This document shows, piece after piece, positions 17,573 to 26,507 of a stretch of DNA of 64,000 nt. The DNA is from Pedobacter alluvionis (GTDB taxonomy: Bacteria > Bacteroidota > Bacteroidia > Sphingobacteriales > Sphingobacteriaceae). The stretch spans positions 62,001-126,000 of the forward strand of contig NZ_RCCK01000014.1 in the NCBI RefSeq assembly GCF_003664035.1, in the 5' to 3' direction. The translations under genes were made by a program, and so were the position numbers. Under the pieces are notes generated by a model. The model was given only the letters and a program-made list of their open reading frames with translations. It was not told the DNA's origin and made no database searches. Each line of letters starts with the position of its first letter. Within the stretch, counting starts at the first letter, position 1.

Positions 17573-19228
17573 TTAATCAGCTTGTTGGTACATCTGCTTA
17601 TAGTAGGCTTCTGCCATTCTCGCTGACTCAAATTCAGGGATAACGCCTTTTATACCATTTTGTACAACATCAAACCACTTTGATGGATGATCGTAGTAAG
17701 TAGGTAAAACCGTTTTTTCCAGAACATCCATTAAGTTGGCGTTCTCTGTTTTATCGCTTTGCTCTTCGGAAAGCGAACCATCAGCAGGCGCAATAAGAAA
17801 ACAGTTTTCTCCATCTATAGCAAACTCAGGAATCCATCCATCTGGAATAGAAAGGTTGATTGCGCCGTTCATTGCCGCAGTCATACCGCTGGTTCCCGAA
17901 GCTTCCCGGTACATTTTTGGATTATTAAGCCACACATCGGCTCCCTTTTTTAGAAGTGAGGATAAGCCGAGCTCATAACCTACCAAAACGGCACAATTAG
18001 GAAAAGCCTTTGTATTATCTATAATCTGATTGAAGATCTGGTTTGCTCCTGTATCTTCAGGGTAAGGTTTTCCTGCCCAAATAATCTGTATAGAATATTT
18101 TGAATGTTTTAACAGATTCTCAAAACGATTCCAGTCATGCATCAGCAGATCAGCCCGTTTGTATGCGGCAAAACGCCTGGCCCATACCAGGGTCAGCACA
18201 TTTTCATCAAAGAGCTTTCCTGTCTGGTTCGCCACCTCCTTAAAGAGCAGGGATTTCATTTCTTTTTTTCTCGCTGCTACACCAAGAGGATCGCTAGCCC
18301 TGAGCTTTCCGGCAAGTATAGCATCCTGCCAATACTTTTGATTCTGTGCATTGGTAATGGATACAATCTCACATATTCCATCATAACCTCCCCACATTTC
18401 ACGGGCCACATCCCCATGAAGTTTGGAAACAGCATTCGCTTTGCCAGAAAACTTGAGCGCTGCCAACGTATAATTGAATTTTTCGCCTTCCAGTCCCAGC
18501 ACAAATTTAACTTCATGTTCCTGTATATGATAAAAGAATGACATTTCTTTTAATAGCGAATAATCATGTTCCTCATTACCTGCAAGCTCAGGGGTATGGG
18601 TTGTGAATCGCATTCTTTTTTTGATCTCATCGAGATTTTTGTACTTTGAATACAGATAAAAATTAAGTGGCACCGCATGCCCTTCATTCATATGATAATA
18701 ATCTGGCTGCAGATTGAGCTGATCCAACAGCATTCCCCCACCAATCCCCAGAATGATTGACTGCGCAATCCGGGTGGCCTCGTTTGGGTCATATAACCGG
18801 TGAGTGATGCTTCTACTCACTTCATCATTTTCAGGAAGATCAGTACTCAGCAAAAATAAAGGAGCAGTGCCAAATGTGGCAGGCCGCAATAAAAATGCTT
18901 TGACTTTAACGGTAGCACTATGTACCGGAACAGAAAGGATAATTCCTGTATCTTCTAAAAACGAATAATCTTTCTGAATGAAGGCTGGAACCATATTGTT
19001 ATTCTTGTCCCTTACCTGGTCGTAATAGCCATATTTCCAGAGCATGCCTATACCTAACAAATTTTGTTTCAACTCGAATGCGCTTCGAAGATGGGATCCG
19101 GAGAGAAAACCCAGGCCTCCGCTATAAATTTTAAGGGATTGGTCAATGGCAAATTCCATTGAAAAATAGGCTACACTGGTTTGATATTCTGCATTGAGGC
19201 TATACCCAAAGAGCTCGGTTCTGGTCAT
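17573..19228 (-). CDS. glgP: Alpha-glucan phosphorylase-like protein (GT35)
   Basis: The 551-residue product starts close to the catalytic core (VAYFSMEFAIDQSLKIYSGG, residues 19-38) and so lacks the ~100-residue N-terminal domain found in many GlgP proteins of this subfamily. It has the glucan phosphorylase motifs HMNEGHA, HTPELAGNEEHDY and EASGTSGMTAAMNG. The family releases glucose-1-phosphate from glycogen. At the position after Gly-Met where classical phosphorylases have the PLP-bearing Lys (G-N-M-K or G-M-K), this protein has Thr, so cofactor binding is uncertain. It lies next to usp and upstream of the BON/phosphoketolase group, suggesting glycogen breakdown feeding fermentation. A weak FNR-like box is centred about 73 nt upstream. 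Confidence 0.82.
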   Translation of the reverse strand: MTRTELFGYSLNAEYQTSVAYFSMEFAIDQSLKIYSGGLGFLSGSHLRSAFELKQNLLGIGMLWKYGYYDQVRDKNNNMVPAFIQKDYSFLEDTGIILSVPVHSATVKVKAFLLRPATFGTAPLFLLSTDLPENDEVSRSITHRLYDPNEATRIAQSIILGIGGGMLLDQLNLQPDYYHMNEGHAVPLNFYLYSKYKNLDEIKKRMRFTTHTPELAGNEEHDYSLLKEMSFFYHIQEHEVKFVLGLEGEKFNYTLAALKFSGKANAVSKLHGDVAREMWGGYDGICEIVSITNAQNQKYWQDAILAGKLRASDPLGVAARKKEMKSLLFKEVANQTGKLFDENVLTLVWARRFAAYKRADLLMHDWNRFENLLKHSKYSIQIIWAGKPYPEDTGANQIFNQIIDNTKAFPNCAVLVGYELGLSSLLKKGADVWLNNPKMYREASGTSGMTAAMNGAINLSIPDGWIPEFAIDGENCFLIAPADGSLSEEQSDKTENANLMDVLEKTVLPTYYDHPSKWFDVVQNGIKGVIPEFESARMAEAYYKQMYQQAD

Positions 19229-19295
19229 AAAAAAGCGTTTTGTTTCTGGATTGTTTTATAGGGGCATAAAGAAGTTGTCATTATGAAGCTTTTTA

Positions 19296-19307
19296 TCATA
19301 AGAATCA
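19296..19307. promoter_or_regulatory. Weak FNR-like box upstream of glgP
   Basis: TCAT-AAGA-ATCA differs from TGAT-N4-ATCA at one position. A poor -7-like element (TCTTTATG on the minus strand) begins 29.5 nt from its centre. Both halves are weaker than in the other promoters, so this is listed with low confidence. Confidence 0.35.
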
Positions 19308-19363
19308 AATTACAATTTGCTAAAGAGTATCCTACAAAAACCAAACCAATGAATTTATGGCCA

Positions 19364-19567
19364 CTATATTGTACCCTGCTTTTTACAGATTTTTTTGATA
19401 AATCTTCCCAAGGGGCGATATGGCCAAAGCATCATGTTTTTAGAGACCTCCCTAAATAAATACCGGCTTGAGATCCAGTTCAATAAACCTAGCCTAAAAC
19501 GTAAATATCGACGGGAAAAACCGGGTCCAATTCCCTCCTTTTCAATTCCCTTTTCACCAGATTTCAT
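19364..19567 (-). CDS. Small basic protein paired with BON protein (copy 1)
   Basis: The 67-residue product starts at ATG 19567, 5 nt after a clear AAAGGAG ribosome-binding site that lies inside the end of the BON gene; the start codon lies 11 nt upstream of the BON stop. It is strongly similar to the small protein at 31333-31533: both share F-S-R-x-Y-L, then W-I-S-S-R-Y-L, then M-x-L-W-P-Y-x-P-L, and a basic C-terminus. I know no named family for it. The conserved pairing with a BON gene at two sites, and overlap in both cases, supports a real gene and a joint function. The amphipathic, basic character would suit membrane contact, but that is a guess. Confidence 0.72.
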   Translation of the reverse strand: MKSGEKGIEKEGIGPGFSRRYLRFRLGLLNWISSRYLFREVSKNMMLWPYRPLGRFIKKICKKQGTI

Positions 19568-19922
19568 TAGCACTCCTTTCAAAGTGAAAATCCGGACGCA
19601 CGGGACCTAGGAGATCCATAGGCTGGTCATTGTCATTTTTATAAGAATGTTTACTATCCAGAACCAGGTTTGCCCCCATGTACACGATCAGGTTGCTTTT
19701 AAATAAAAACCGGACTTCTATTTTCTGAATAATATTCTTCACCCCTTTCACAGACTTCGCGGCATGTTCCGCGGCAAGTTTTTTGGCGTAGCTATCCACG
19801 GATCCCTTTAAGGTTACAACACCATCTTCAACCAAAACCTCTATTTTCTTTACACCTAAAAGGGAATCGGTAGTGATGGCCAGTCTAACTTCCTCCGCTA
19901 ATTTCTTATCTTTTTTTTTCAT
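19554..19922 (-). CDS. BON-domain protein (copy 1)
   Basis: I choose ATG 19922, which gives 122 residues beginning MKKKDKKLAEEVRLAI. Residues about 3-68 form one BON domain (VEVLVEDG-like strand IEVLVEDGVVTLKGSVDSYA, then AAEHAAKSVKGVKNIIQKIE). BON domains bind phospholipid or ligands and are found in envelope stress proteins such as OsmY. No signal peptide is visible, so it may be cytoplasmic. The C-terminal 50 residues match no motif. It follows phosphoketolase by 85 nt and is coupled to the small protein downstream. Confidence 0.78.
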   Translation of the reverse strand: MKKKDKKLAEEVRLAITTDSLLGVKKIEVLVEDGVVTLKGSVDSYAKKLAAEHAAKSVKGVKNIIQKIEVRFLFKSNLIVYMGANLVLDSKHSYKNDNDQPMDLLGPVRPDFHFERSANEIW

Positions 19923-20007
19923 TATAATTCCCATTATAAATGGGCCAAATTTGCTCCCTCTCATCATAATATTTCTTTATTTGTATACAGGCTGTAGATA
20001 AATCTGA

Positions 20008-22368
20008 TTATCTGGTGCCCTTGAACCGCCAGTTTTTTATTTCTGGCATATCGTCAAGATGGACGTTTATGTATTCTTTATGGCTGGCTAACCTGTCCTC
20101 ACAAAAGAGGATAAACTCATCGGCCTGTTGCTGGAACCGGGGAACGCGTTTGACCGCTTCCATGGCTAAATGATACCGGCTCATCTGATTTAATACCACC
20201 ATATCAAATGGTGTGGTGGTTGTTCCTTCCTCCATAAATCCCCGGACATGAAACCGTGCGGGATCGGGCCGTCCATGAACCAGATCATGAATAATACGGA
20301 CATAACCATGGAATGCAAAAATCACCGGGGCAGCATCGGTAAACAGGTCTTCAAAATATTCCTCACTCAATCCATGCGCGTGATATGCCCGTGGAGAAAG
20401 GGACATTAAATCAACCACATTAACAACCCGTACCCGAAGCTCAGGTAGGTGTGCGCGAAGAATTTCCGCTGCGGCGATAGTTTCCTGCGTGGGTACATCA
20501 CCGGCACATGCCAGGATCACCTCAGGTTCACCAAAATCATTTCCAGCCCATTCCCAGACCGAAGCGCCTTTTTCACAATGCGCTACAGCTTCTTCCATTC
20601 CCAACCACTGCAGCTCAGGCTGTTTGCCGGCAACCACAACATTAACATAGTTTTTACTTCTTAAGCAATGATCCATAACCGATAGCAAGGTATTGGCATC
20701 AGGCGGTAAATAGATCCTGATTACACTGCTTTTTTTATTGACTACTGTATCGATAAAACCTGGTCCCTGATGACTATAGCCATTATTATCCTGCCTCCAT
20801 ACATGAGAGGTTAACAGGTAATTTAACGAAGCTATTGGTTTGCGCCAAGGGATTTCATGAGTGGTCTTCAGCCATTTCGCATGCTGGCTAACCATGGAAT
20901 CGACAATCGTCACAAATGCTTCATAACAAGGGAACAGGCCATGTCTGCCCGTTAACAGATAACCTTCCAACCAACCCTCGCAAAGGTGTTCGCTCAATAC
21001 CTCCATTACCCTGCCATCCGGAGATAATTTATCGTCAGTATCGATAATTTTTTCCATGAAGCAGCGGTCAGTGACCTGAAAAACAGCTTCTAATCTATTT
21101 GAGTTCGTTTCATCGGGACAGAACAATCTAAAATTCTTATTGGCTGCATTCATGGTAAATATTTCACGCAAAAATTTCCCGAGATTCCTGGTACTTTCAG
21201 CTTCAACCGTACCCGGATGAGCTACTTTGATGCCGTAGTGTTTGAAGTCAGGCAAAATAAGATCCTTTAACAATAACCCTCCATTTGCGTAAGGCAATGC
21301 ACTCATTCTTTTATTTCCAACGGGCGAGATGCTGCGCAGGTCAGCGTTTAGCGTACCATGCTCGTCAAAGAGTTTTTCCGGCTCATAACTGCGCATCCAT
21401 GCCTCAAGGGCTTGCAATTTCTCAGGGCTCTCCTTAACTCCGGCCAATGGAACCTGATGCGAACGGAACGATCCCTCGATAGGCAGATTATTCCAGGATT
21501 TGGGCCCGGTCCATCCCTTGGGCGTTCTCAATATAATCATAGGCCATTTTCTTTGGTGGATTATACCTTCAGCCCTGGCATTGTACTGGATTTTTCTGAT
21601 CTTATCATAAACGATATCCAATGTAGAAGACAGCTGACGGTGAACATTGTGCGGGTATTCCCCTTCAACGAAAAACACCTCATATCCATATCCTTTAAAA
21701 AGTTCACTTAAAGCGGTATCATCCAAGCGGGAAAATATGGTAGGACTTGCTATTTTGTATCCGTTTAGGTGAAGTATTGGCAACACCGCACCATCTCTTG
21801 CAGGATTTAAAAAAGCAACTGAGTTCCAGCTTGCTGCCAGAGGGCCTGTTTCTGCCTCTCCGTCACCAATTACGCAGGCGGCAATCAGGTTTGGGTTATC
21901 AAACACAGCGCCAAAAGCATGCATCAGGGAATAACCCAATTCACCGCCTTCATTGATTGATCCTGGTGTGTGGGCACTTACGTGGCTGGGGATTCCTCCG
22001 GGAGTAGAAAACTGCCTGAAAAGTTTAAGCATGCCTTTCTCATCCATTGTTACCTCAGGAAAAAGCTCGGTATACGTACCTTCCAGATAGGTATGGGCCA
22101 CGATGGCAGGTGCGCCATGACCAGGCCCGCACACATATAGAATATCCGCATCGGTATCTTTTATCAACCTGTTCAGGTGGACATAAATAAGGTTTAATCC
22201 GGGAGAGGTACCCCAGTGGCCAAGCAATCTGGGCTTAATGTCATCTGGTGTAAGCAGGTTACGCAATAACGGATTGGCCTGTAAATAAATCTGACCAGCA
22301 GATAAGTAATTTACCGCTTGCCAATAGCGGTCTATTTTATCGATTACTGCTTCTGAAATTTCTTGCAT
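20008..22368 (-). CDS. xfp: Phosphoketolase
   Basis: The 786-residue enzyme is full length for xylulose-5-phosphate/fructose-6-phosphate phosphoketolase. It carries the ThDP-binding GDGEAETG motif (about residue 170), GPGHGAPA near residue 80, HQGPGFIDTV in the central domain and a C-terminal domain starting around NVVDLMSLSPRAYHAHGL. The reaction splits sugar phosphate with inorganic phosphate into acetyl phosphate and a smaller sugar phosphate, yielding ATP through acetate kinase without oxygen. No acetate kinase gene is in the window. With glgP nearby, it suggests fermentation of stored glycogen. A one-mismatch FNR-like box with -7 element GATATTTG lies about 200 nt upstream, implying a 165-nt leader. 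Confidence 0.95.
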   Translation of the reverse strand: MQEISEAVIDKIDRYWQAVNYLSAGQIYLQANPLLRNLLTPDDIKPRLLGHWGTSPGLNLIYVHLNRLIKDTDADILYVCGPGHGAPAIVAHTYLEGTYTELFPEVTMDEKGMLKLFRQFSTPGGIPSHVSAHTPGSINEGGELGYSLMHAFGAVFDNPNLIAACVIGDGEAETGPLAASWNSVAFLNPARDGAVLPILHLNGYKIASPTIFSRLDDTALSELFKGYGYEVFFVEGEYPHNVHRQLSSTLDIVYDKIRKIQYNARAEGIIHQRKWPMIILRTPKGWTGPKSWNNLPIEGSFRSHQVPLAGVKESPEKLQALEAWMRSYEPEKLFDEHGTLNADLRSISPVGNKRMSALPYANGGLLLKDLILPDFKHYGIKVAHPGTVEAESTRNLGKFLREIFTMNAANKNFRLFCPDETNSNRLEAVFQVTDRCFMEKIIDTDDKLSPDGRVMEVLSEHLCEGWLEGYLLTGRHGLFPCYEAFVTIVDSMVSQHAKWLKTTHEIPWRKPIASLNYLLTSHVWRQDNNGYSHQGPGFIDTVVNKKSSVIRIYLPPDANTLLSVMDHCLRSKNYVNVVVAGKQPELQWLGMEEAVAHCEKGASVWEWAGNDFGEPEVILACAGDVPTQETIAAAEILRAHLPELRVRVVNVVDLMSLSPRAYHAHGLSEEYFEDLFTDAAPVIFAFHGYVRIIHDLVHGRPDPARFHVRGFMEEGTTTTPFDMVVLNQMSRYHLAMEAVKRVPRFQQQADEFILFCEDRLASHKEYINVHLDDMPEIKNWRFKGTR

Positions 22369-22570
22369 GGTATTTTGGGATTTAAGTCTTATAACAGATA
22401 TACTGAGATAAGCTTTACGGATAAGAATTCTATAGGTTATATTATAATTTTAAATAGGTCCGGAAATAAAAACCATAACTTTATTTGGTAAAATTTAATA
22501 AATCAAACTGTTGTATAATTGTGTTTCCGGTATGTGAATCAAATATCCTCAACTATTCTAGGCCGGGAAA

Positions 22571-22582
22571 TGATAACGGTCA
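22571..22582. promoter_or_regulatory. FNR-like box upstream of xfp
   Basis: TGAT-AACG-GTCA has one mismatch to TGAT-N4-ATCA. On the minus strand GATATTTG begins 29.5 nt from the centre, the same offset and nearly the same element as at the usp boxes at 17491 and 33316. It would start a transcript with a long AT-rich leader before xfp. Confidence 0.45.
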
Positions 22583-22639
22583 TCTGTAATGGAGATGTTA
22601 ATCCTGAAATAGAAGATGATGATTGAGCAGTTATGTTAT

Positions 22640-23497
22640 TCATTTCGCCTGATTGAAAATGAGCATTGGGATACTCAGCTGCCCGGCAAGTTTTTTGGTC
22701 ACACTCCCCTTTAATAACCTGCTAAAGAAGCCATGCTCGCGATGAACTACTACCAATAGGTCCATTCGTTTTTCGGTCATCAGTTTTTCAAAGGTAGATA
22801 CCTCGTTATCTCCATTTATTTCCCGAAAATGTATACCGGGATAGCCCAGTTCCTGCCTGAGATCATTTATCATATCATAGATCTGTTCCTTCATTGCTAC
22901 ATCTGCTTTCGCGGAAGAAATATGAACTATAGCTATTTCAGCCATAAACGATCTGGCCAGCTTAACAAGCTGACTGAGAAAAACGCTGTCCCCCGGAAGA
23001 TCGCTGAGGTCTGAAGCAAAATAAATACTGCGGATTGGTTCAAACTTTGATTTTAAAGGGATTATTAAAGCTGGCACTTGCAGAGCGTCGATCATCTGCC
23101 TTGCCTGGTCCATTTTAAAAAAACTATCCGTGTTATTATTATCATGGGTGCCCATGGCAAGTAGATCTATCGGTCTATCTGAAATAATTTCAGCAACAAC
23201 ATCCTGAAGGCGTCCAGACTGATTGACAATAGTCAGTTGCGGCTTTTTAATATGGGATTGGTCCCGCTCCTGCAAGTGTAACCTCAGTTTATTCAGATTT
23301 ACTTCGCTCCGGTCCTGGATGACCTCCGGGGATTCCATTGGCCATAAAACCAGTCCAGCATTTGGAAGTTCTGAAGGAATAGTCACCGCATTACAAAGGG
23401 TAATATTGGCTTGGATCTTTTTAGCAAAATCGTATGCATAGGCTGCAACATGGTTTGCATTAGTGGAGAAATCCGTCAGTAATAGTATATTTTTCAT
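22640..23497 (-). CDS. Universal stress protein, two Usp domains
   Basis: The 285-residue product begins MKNILLLTDFSTNANHVAAYAYDFA, a typical Usp opening. The second Usp unit starts near residue 150 (IRSIYFASDLSDLPGDSVFLSQ). The C-terminal part VVHREHGFFSRLLKGSVTKKLAGQLSIPMLIFN resembles the G-S-V-T-xx-L nucleotide-contact end of Usp domains. It lies 64 nt after a P-type ATPase gene in the same direction and has no separate FNR-like box, so it is probably transcribed with the ATPase. The function beyond stress survival is not readable. Confidence 0.88.
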   Translation of the reverse strand: MKNILLLTDFSTNANHVAAYAYDFAKKIQANITLCNAVTIPSELPNAGLVLWPMESPEVIQDRSEVNLNKLRLHLQERDQSHIKKPQLTIVNQSGRLQDVVAEIISDRPIDLLAMGTHDNNNTDSFFKMDQARQMIDALQVPALIIPLKSKFEPIRSIYFASDLSDLPGDSVFLSQLVKLARSFMAEIAIVHISSAKADVAMKEQIYDMINDLRQELGYPGIHFREINGDNEVSTFEKLMTEKRMDLLVVVHREHGFFSRLLKGSVTKKLAGQLSIPMLIFNQAK

Positions 23498-23561
23498 AGC
23501 AGGTATTTTATATGTTCCGTCTTTGTTTTATGTTTTGTAGGCACTAATTGCATCGCTTGAA

Positions 23562-26252
23562 TTATTTTTGATGGCTTTTACCAAAAATCCACTTGTATAG
23601 TTGAACCAATATCAGCGGTAGTGTACCTGCAAAAATTGCGGCGAGCCATGCCTGTAATGGTATAATATTGAGGTTAAGAACCTGCCGGCTTTGAGGAAAA
23701 ATATAAACCAAAGCGATAAGAGAAAAGCAGAATATGATTGCCATCCACACAAACTTGTTTTTGGTTACCTCGTTTTTTATCATTCCAGAGCGCAAAGAGG
23801 ACATATTGAATACATGAAACAATTGGGCGGCAGCCAGGGTAATAAATGCAACATTATTGATGACCTCTACTTTTTCACTTACATAGCTCATGCATAAAAA
23901 AATCGCGAGCATAACCGAAAGCGTCATGAGCACTGCATAAACCAAAATCACCAGCCAGTTACGGTTAGATATAATTTCAAGACAGGGATCTCTTGGAGCC
24001 TTTAACATAATCGATTTATCTCCTTTTCCCAGCCCAAGAGCCAGCGCCGGGAAGACATCAGTAACCATGTTCAAAAATAGGATCTGTAACGGGAAAAGGA
24101 TAGCACCTGTCCCCAGAAAACCCAGTAGGGTTACAATAATAATTTCACTCAGGTTGCAGGAGATCAGATAGATGACAAAGCGCTGGATATTCTGAAAGAT
24201 TTCTCTCCCATTGGCAACCGCCCGGGTAATCGATACGAAAGAATCATCCTTCAGCACAATATTTGCAGTTTCTTTAGCCACCTGAGTGCCCCTTAATCCC
24301 ATGGCAATCCCCACATCAGCCTTTTTTATTGCCGGTGCATCGTTTACGCCGTCGCCGGTCATCGCCACCAGAAAGCCAGCTTTCTGATAGGTATCTACAA
24401 TTTCCAGTTTCTGTTTAGGAGAAGTTCTGGCAAAGACAGTTGTGGAAAGAATCCTTTCCCTCCATTCCTGATCCAATAAATCTTGCTGGGGTAGAGAATT
24501 ACCCAATATCACCTCATTATCCTCCTTTTCTGTGATACCTACCTGTTTTGCAATACTTAAAGCAGTGAGTGGATGGTCACCTGTAATCATGACGATTTTT
24601 ATGCCTGCGGAGCGACAGGTTGCTATTGCACCTTTGATATCACTTCGTGGAGGATCTAAGAATCCAACCATTCCTACATAATTTAGCGCTGTTATAAAAT
24701 CTCCTTCGGGGATTTCATTCATGCTTTTGAAGGCAAAAGCCAGTACTCTTAGTCCACCTGCTGAAAGCGCTTCTGCATCGGCAAGTATTTTTTCCCGGTC
24801 AATGGAAGTGATTTCATTTAAACCAGTTCCAGACTGGATATGTGTACACTTTAAGATTAAACCTTCAACTGCTCCTTTTACCGAAATGAAACATTCGTTA
24901 CCCTTTAGATCAGCAGTTGCCATCAGTTTAGTTTCAGCGCTGAAGGGAATCTCGGATTTTCTTTGGTAGTTTTCTGCAGAGCCCTCTCCTGAAAATGCAG
25001 CAGCTTTGTTCAATCGCAACAAAGCAATTTCAATAGGGTCACCAGATATCTTAGATTTCTCAGTTTGATCACCGGGGGCGTTGTTACAGAGCGTACCGAT
25101 TTTGACCAGTAGCTCAAAATTTTTCTGACTTCTATTAATACCCCTATCATCATAGACCAGATGTCCTTTTTCCATAGAAACGCGTACTTCTTCTCCGGGG
25201 AAGGACAGCACTTTTACGAATATCTTATTTTCGGTCAAGGTTCCTGTTTTGTCTGTTAGGATGACGTTCACTCCACCAAGGGTTTCTACAGAGGAAAGTC
25301 TTTTCACGATCGCATCCCTTTTTGCCATGCGCAGCATGCCAAAAGCGAGCGCAACCGTTGCTACAATAGGAAGGCCTTCAGGAAAGGCAGCCACAGCTAG
25401 CGCAATGGATGTTTCCAGAATTTCTAACCAGGGTTTCCCCTCAATAAATGCAGTGAGCGCAAAAAAAGCCGTCATGAAAAGGGTAATGTAAATTAGTTTT
25501 TTGGTCAGGTTCCCGATTTTGGTATCCAAGGGCGATTTAGTGGCTGCTGAACGACCGACCATCTCGCTGATCTTGCCCAGTTCAGTATTCGCGGCAATGC
25601 CGGTAATAATGACCTTTCCATTTCCGTTCATCACTGCCGTACCTTTGTAAACCATGTTAACTGAAGATGATGGATCGGTTTCTGCCCCCTGAATATCGCT
25701 TGTTTTAAGGATTGGAAATGATTCCCCTGTCAATGCAGACTCATCCACCTGTAATCCGTTTGATTCGATAACCCGGCCATCTCCAGATACCATGTCTCCA
25801 GCTTCAAGCAACAACAAATCTCCAGGGGTTAGTTGTTCAGAAAGCACTTCCATGGTTTTTCCGCCTCTGATGACTTTAGAGACGCTTAGGTCCATTTCTT
25901 TCAACGCCCTCATAGAGCTTCTTGCCTGAAGTTCCATAAAAAATCCAATCAGGGCATTTACCAAAATCACGATAAATATGGCGATTGCCTCTAATGCGTT
26001 TTTAAAAAAAAGCGATGCAAATGCAGCAACAAAAAGCAGGTAAACGATCGGGCTGTTGAACTGTTCAAAAAACATCTGCCAGATACTTTTGATCTTTTGT
26101 ATGACGTTAATGTTTAGTCCATACTTTACTGAGCGCGATGAAGCCTCATTATCACTGATCCCCTGCTGGCCATCTGTTCCAAAGGCATTAAAAAGTTCAC
26201 CAAGGCTTAAAGCCGGAACCGATGTGTTATTGGCAGCCAGGTTGTTGTTCAT
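23562..26252 (-). CDS. Cation-transporting P-type ATPase (P2-like)
   Basis: From ATG 26252 the protein has 896 residues. An in-frame ATG at 26306 exists, but a -7 element (TACTTTTG, 26311-26304) would put the transcript start downstream of it. It has an N-terminal cation ATPase domain, an actuator with TGES, the PEGLP transmembrane motif usual for P2 pumps, the phosphorylation motif DKTGTLTEN, and TGDGVNDAPAIKKADVGIAMG in the hinge. PEGLP-type pumps move Ca2+ or monovalent cations; the ion cannot be fixed here. Its promoter contains a perfect FNR-like box and it is divergent from the PAS kinase gene. A usp gene follows it. Confidence 0.9.
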   Translation of the reverse strand: MNNNLAANNTSVPALSLGELFNAFGTDGQQGISDNEASSRSVKYGLNINVIQKIKSIWQMFFEQFNSPIVYLLFVAAFASLFFKNALEAIAIFIVILVNALIGFFMELQARSSMRALKEMDLSVSKVIRGGKTMEVLSEQLTPGDLLLLEAGDMVSGDGRVIESNGLQVDESALTGESFPILKTSDIQGAETDPSSSVNMVYKGTAVMNGNGKVIITGIAANTELGKISEMVGRSAATKSPLDTKIGNLTKKLIYITLFMTAFFALTAFIEGKPWLEILETSIALAVAAFPEGLPIVATVALAFGMLRMAKRDAIVKRLSSVETLGGVNVILTDKTGTLTENKIFVKVLSFPGEEVRVSMEKGHLVYDDRGINRSQKNFELLVKIGTLCNNAPGDQTEKSKISGDPIEIALLRLNKAAAFSGEGSAENYQRKSEIPFSAETKLMATADLKGNECFISVKGAVEGLILKCTHIQSGTGLNEITSIDREKILADAEALSAGGLRVLAFAFKSMNEIPEGDFITALNYVGMVGFLDPPRSDIKGAIATCRSAGIKIVMITGDHPLTALSIAKQVGITEKEDNEVILGNSLPQQDLLDQEWRERILSTTVFARTSPKQKLEIVDTYQKAGFLVAMTGDGVNDAPAIKKADVGIAMGLRGTQVAKETANIVLKDDSFVSITRAVANGREIFQNIQRFVIYLISCNLSEIIIVTLLGFLGTGAILFPLQILFLNMVTDVFPALALGLGKGDKSIMLKAPRDPCLEIISNRNWLVILVYAVLMTLSVMLAIFLCMSYVSEKVEVINNVAFITLAAAQLFHVFNMSSLRSGMIKNEVTKNKFVWMAIIFCFSLIALVYIFPQSRQVLNLNIIPLQAWLAAIFAGTLPLILVQLYKWIFGKSHQK

Positions 26253-26356
26253 CTTTATTTTATAATTATCAATACCAGAATTGGCATACGATACCATGTT
26301 CAGCAAAAGTACCCTAACCTGTTGCGGTTAGAAATGATAGCCCCTACCCAAATTGA

Positions 26357-26368
26357 TGATGCTCATCA
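26357..26368. promoter_or_regulatory. FNR-like box between ATPase and PAS-kinase genes
   Basis: TGAT-GCTC-ATCA is a perfect match, embedded in a slightly larger dyad from 26354. On the minus strand TACTTTTG, a perfect TAnnTTTG element, begins 51.5 nt from the centre. On the plus strand the kinase ATG is 140 nt away, so the regulator could also feed back on its own operon. Confidence 0.65.
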
Positions 26369-26507
26369 CGGGTAGATCAATTCTACCTGCGGAAATGGGC
26401 AGGACTCGTCCGTATTGATATTCTTTGAAAGAATAAAAACAAAACAATCTCTTAGGATGATGGTTCTATTAACGCAGAGAAAACATTCAGCTGTTAATCA
26501 ATAAATT

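Noticed and set aside
26253..26306. Upstream start of the ATPase at 26306
   Set aside because: A perfect -7 element at 26304-26311 predicts transcription starting downstream of that ATG; the start at 26252 gives a normal N-terminus.
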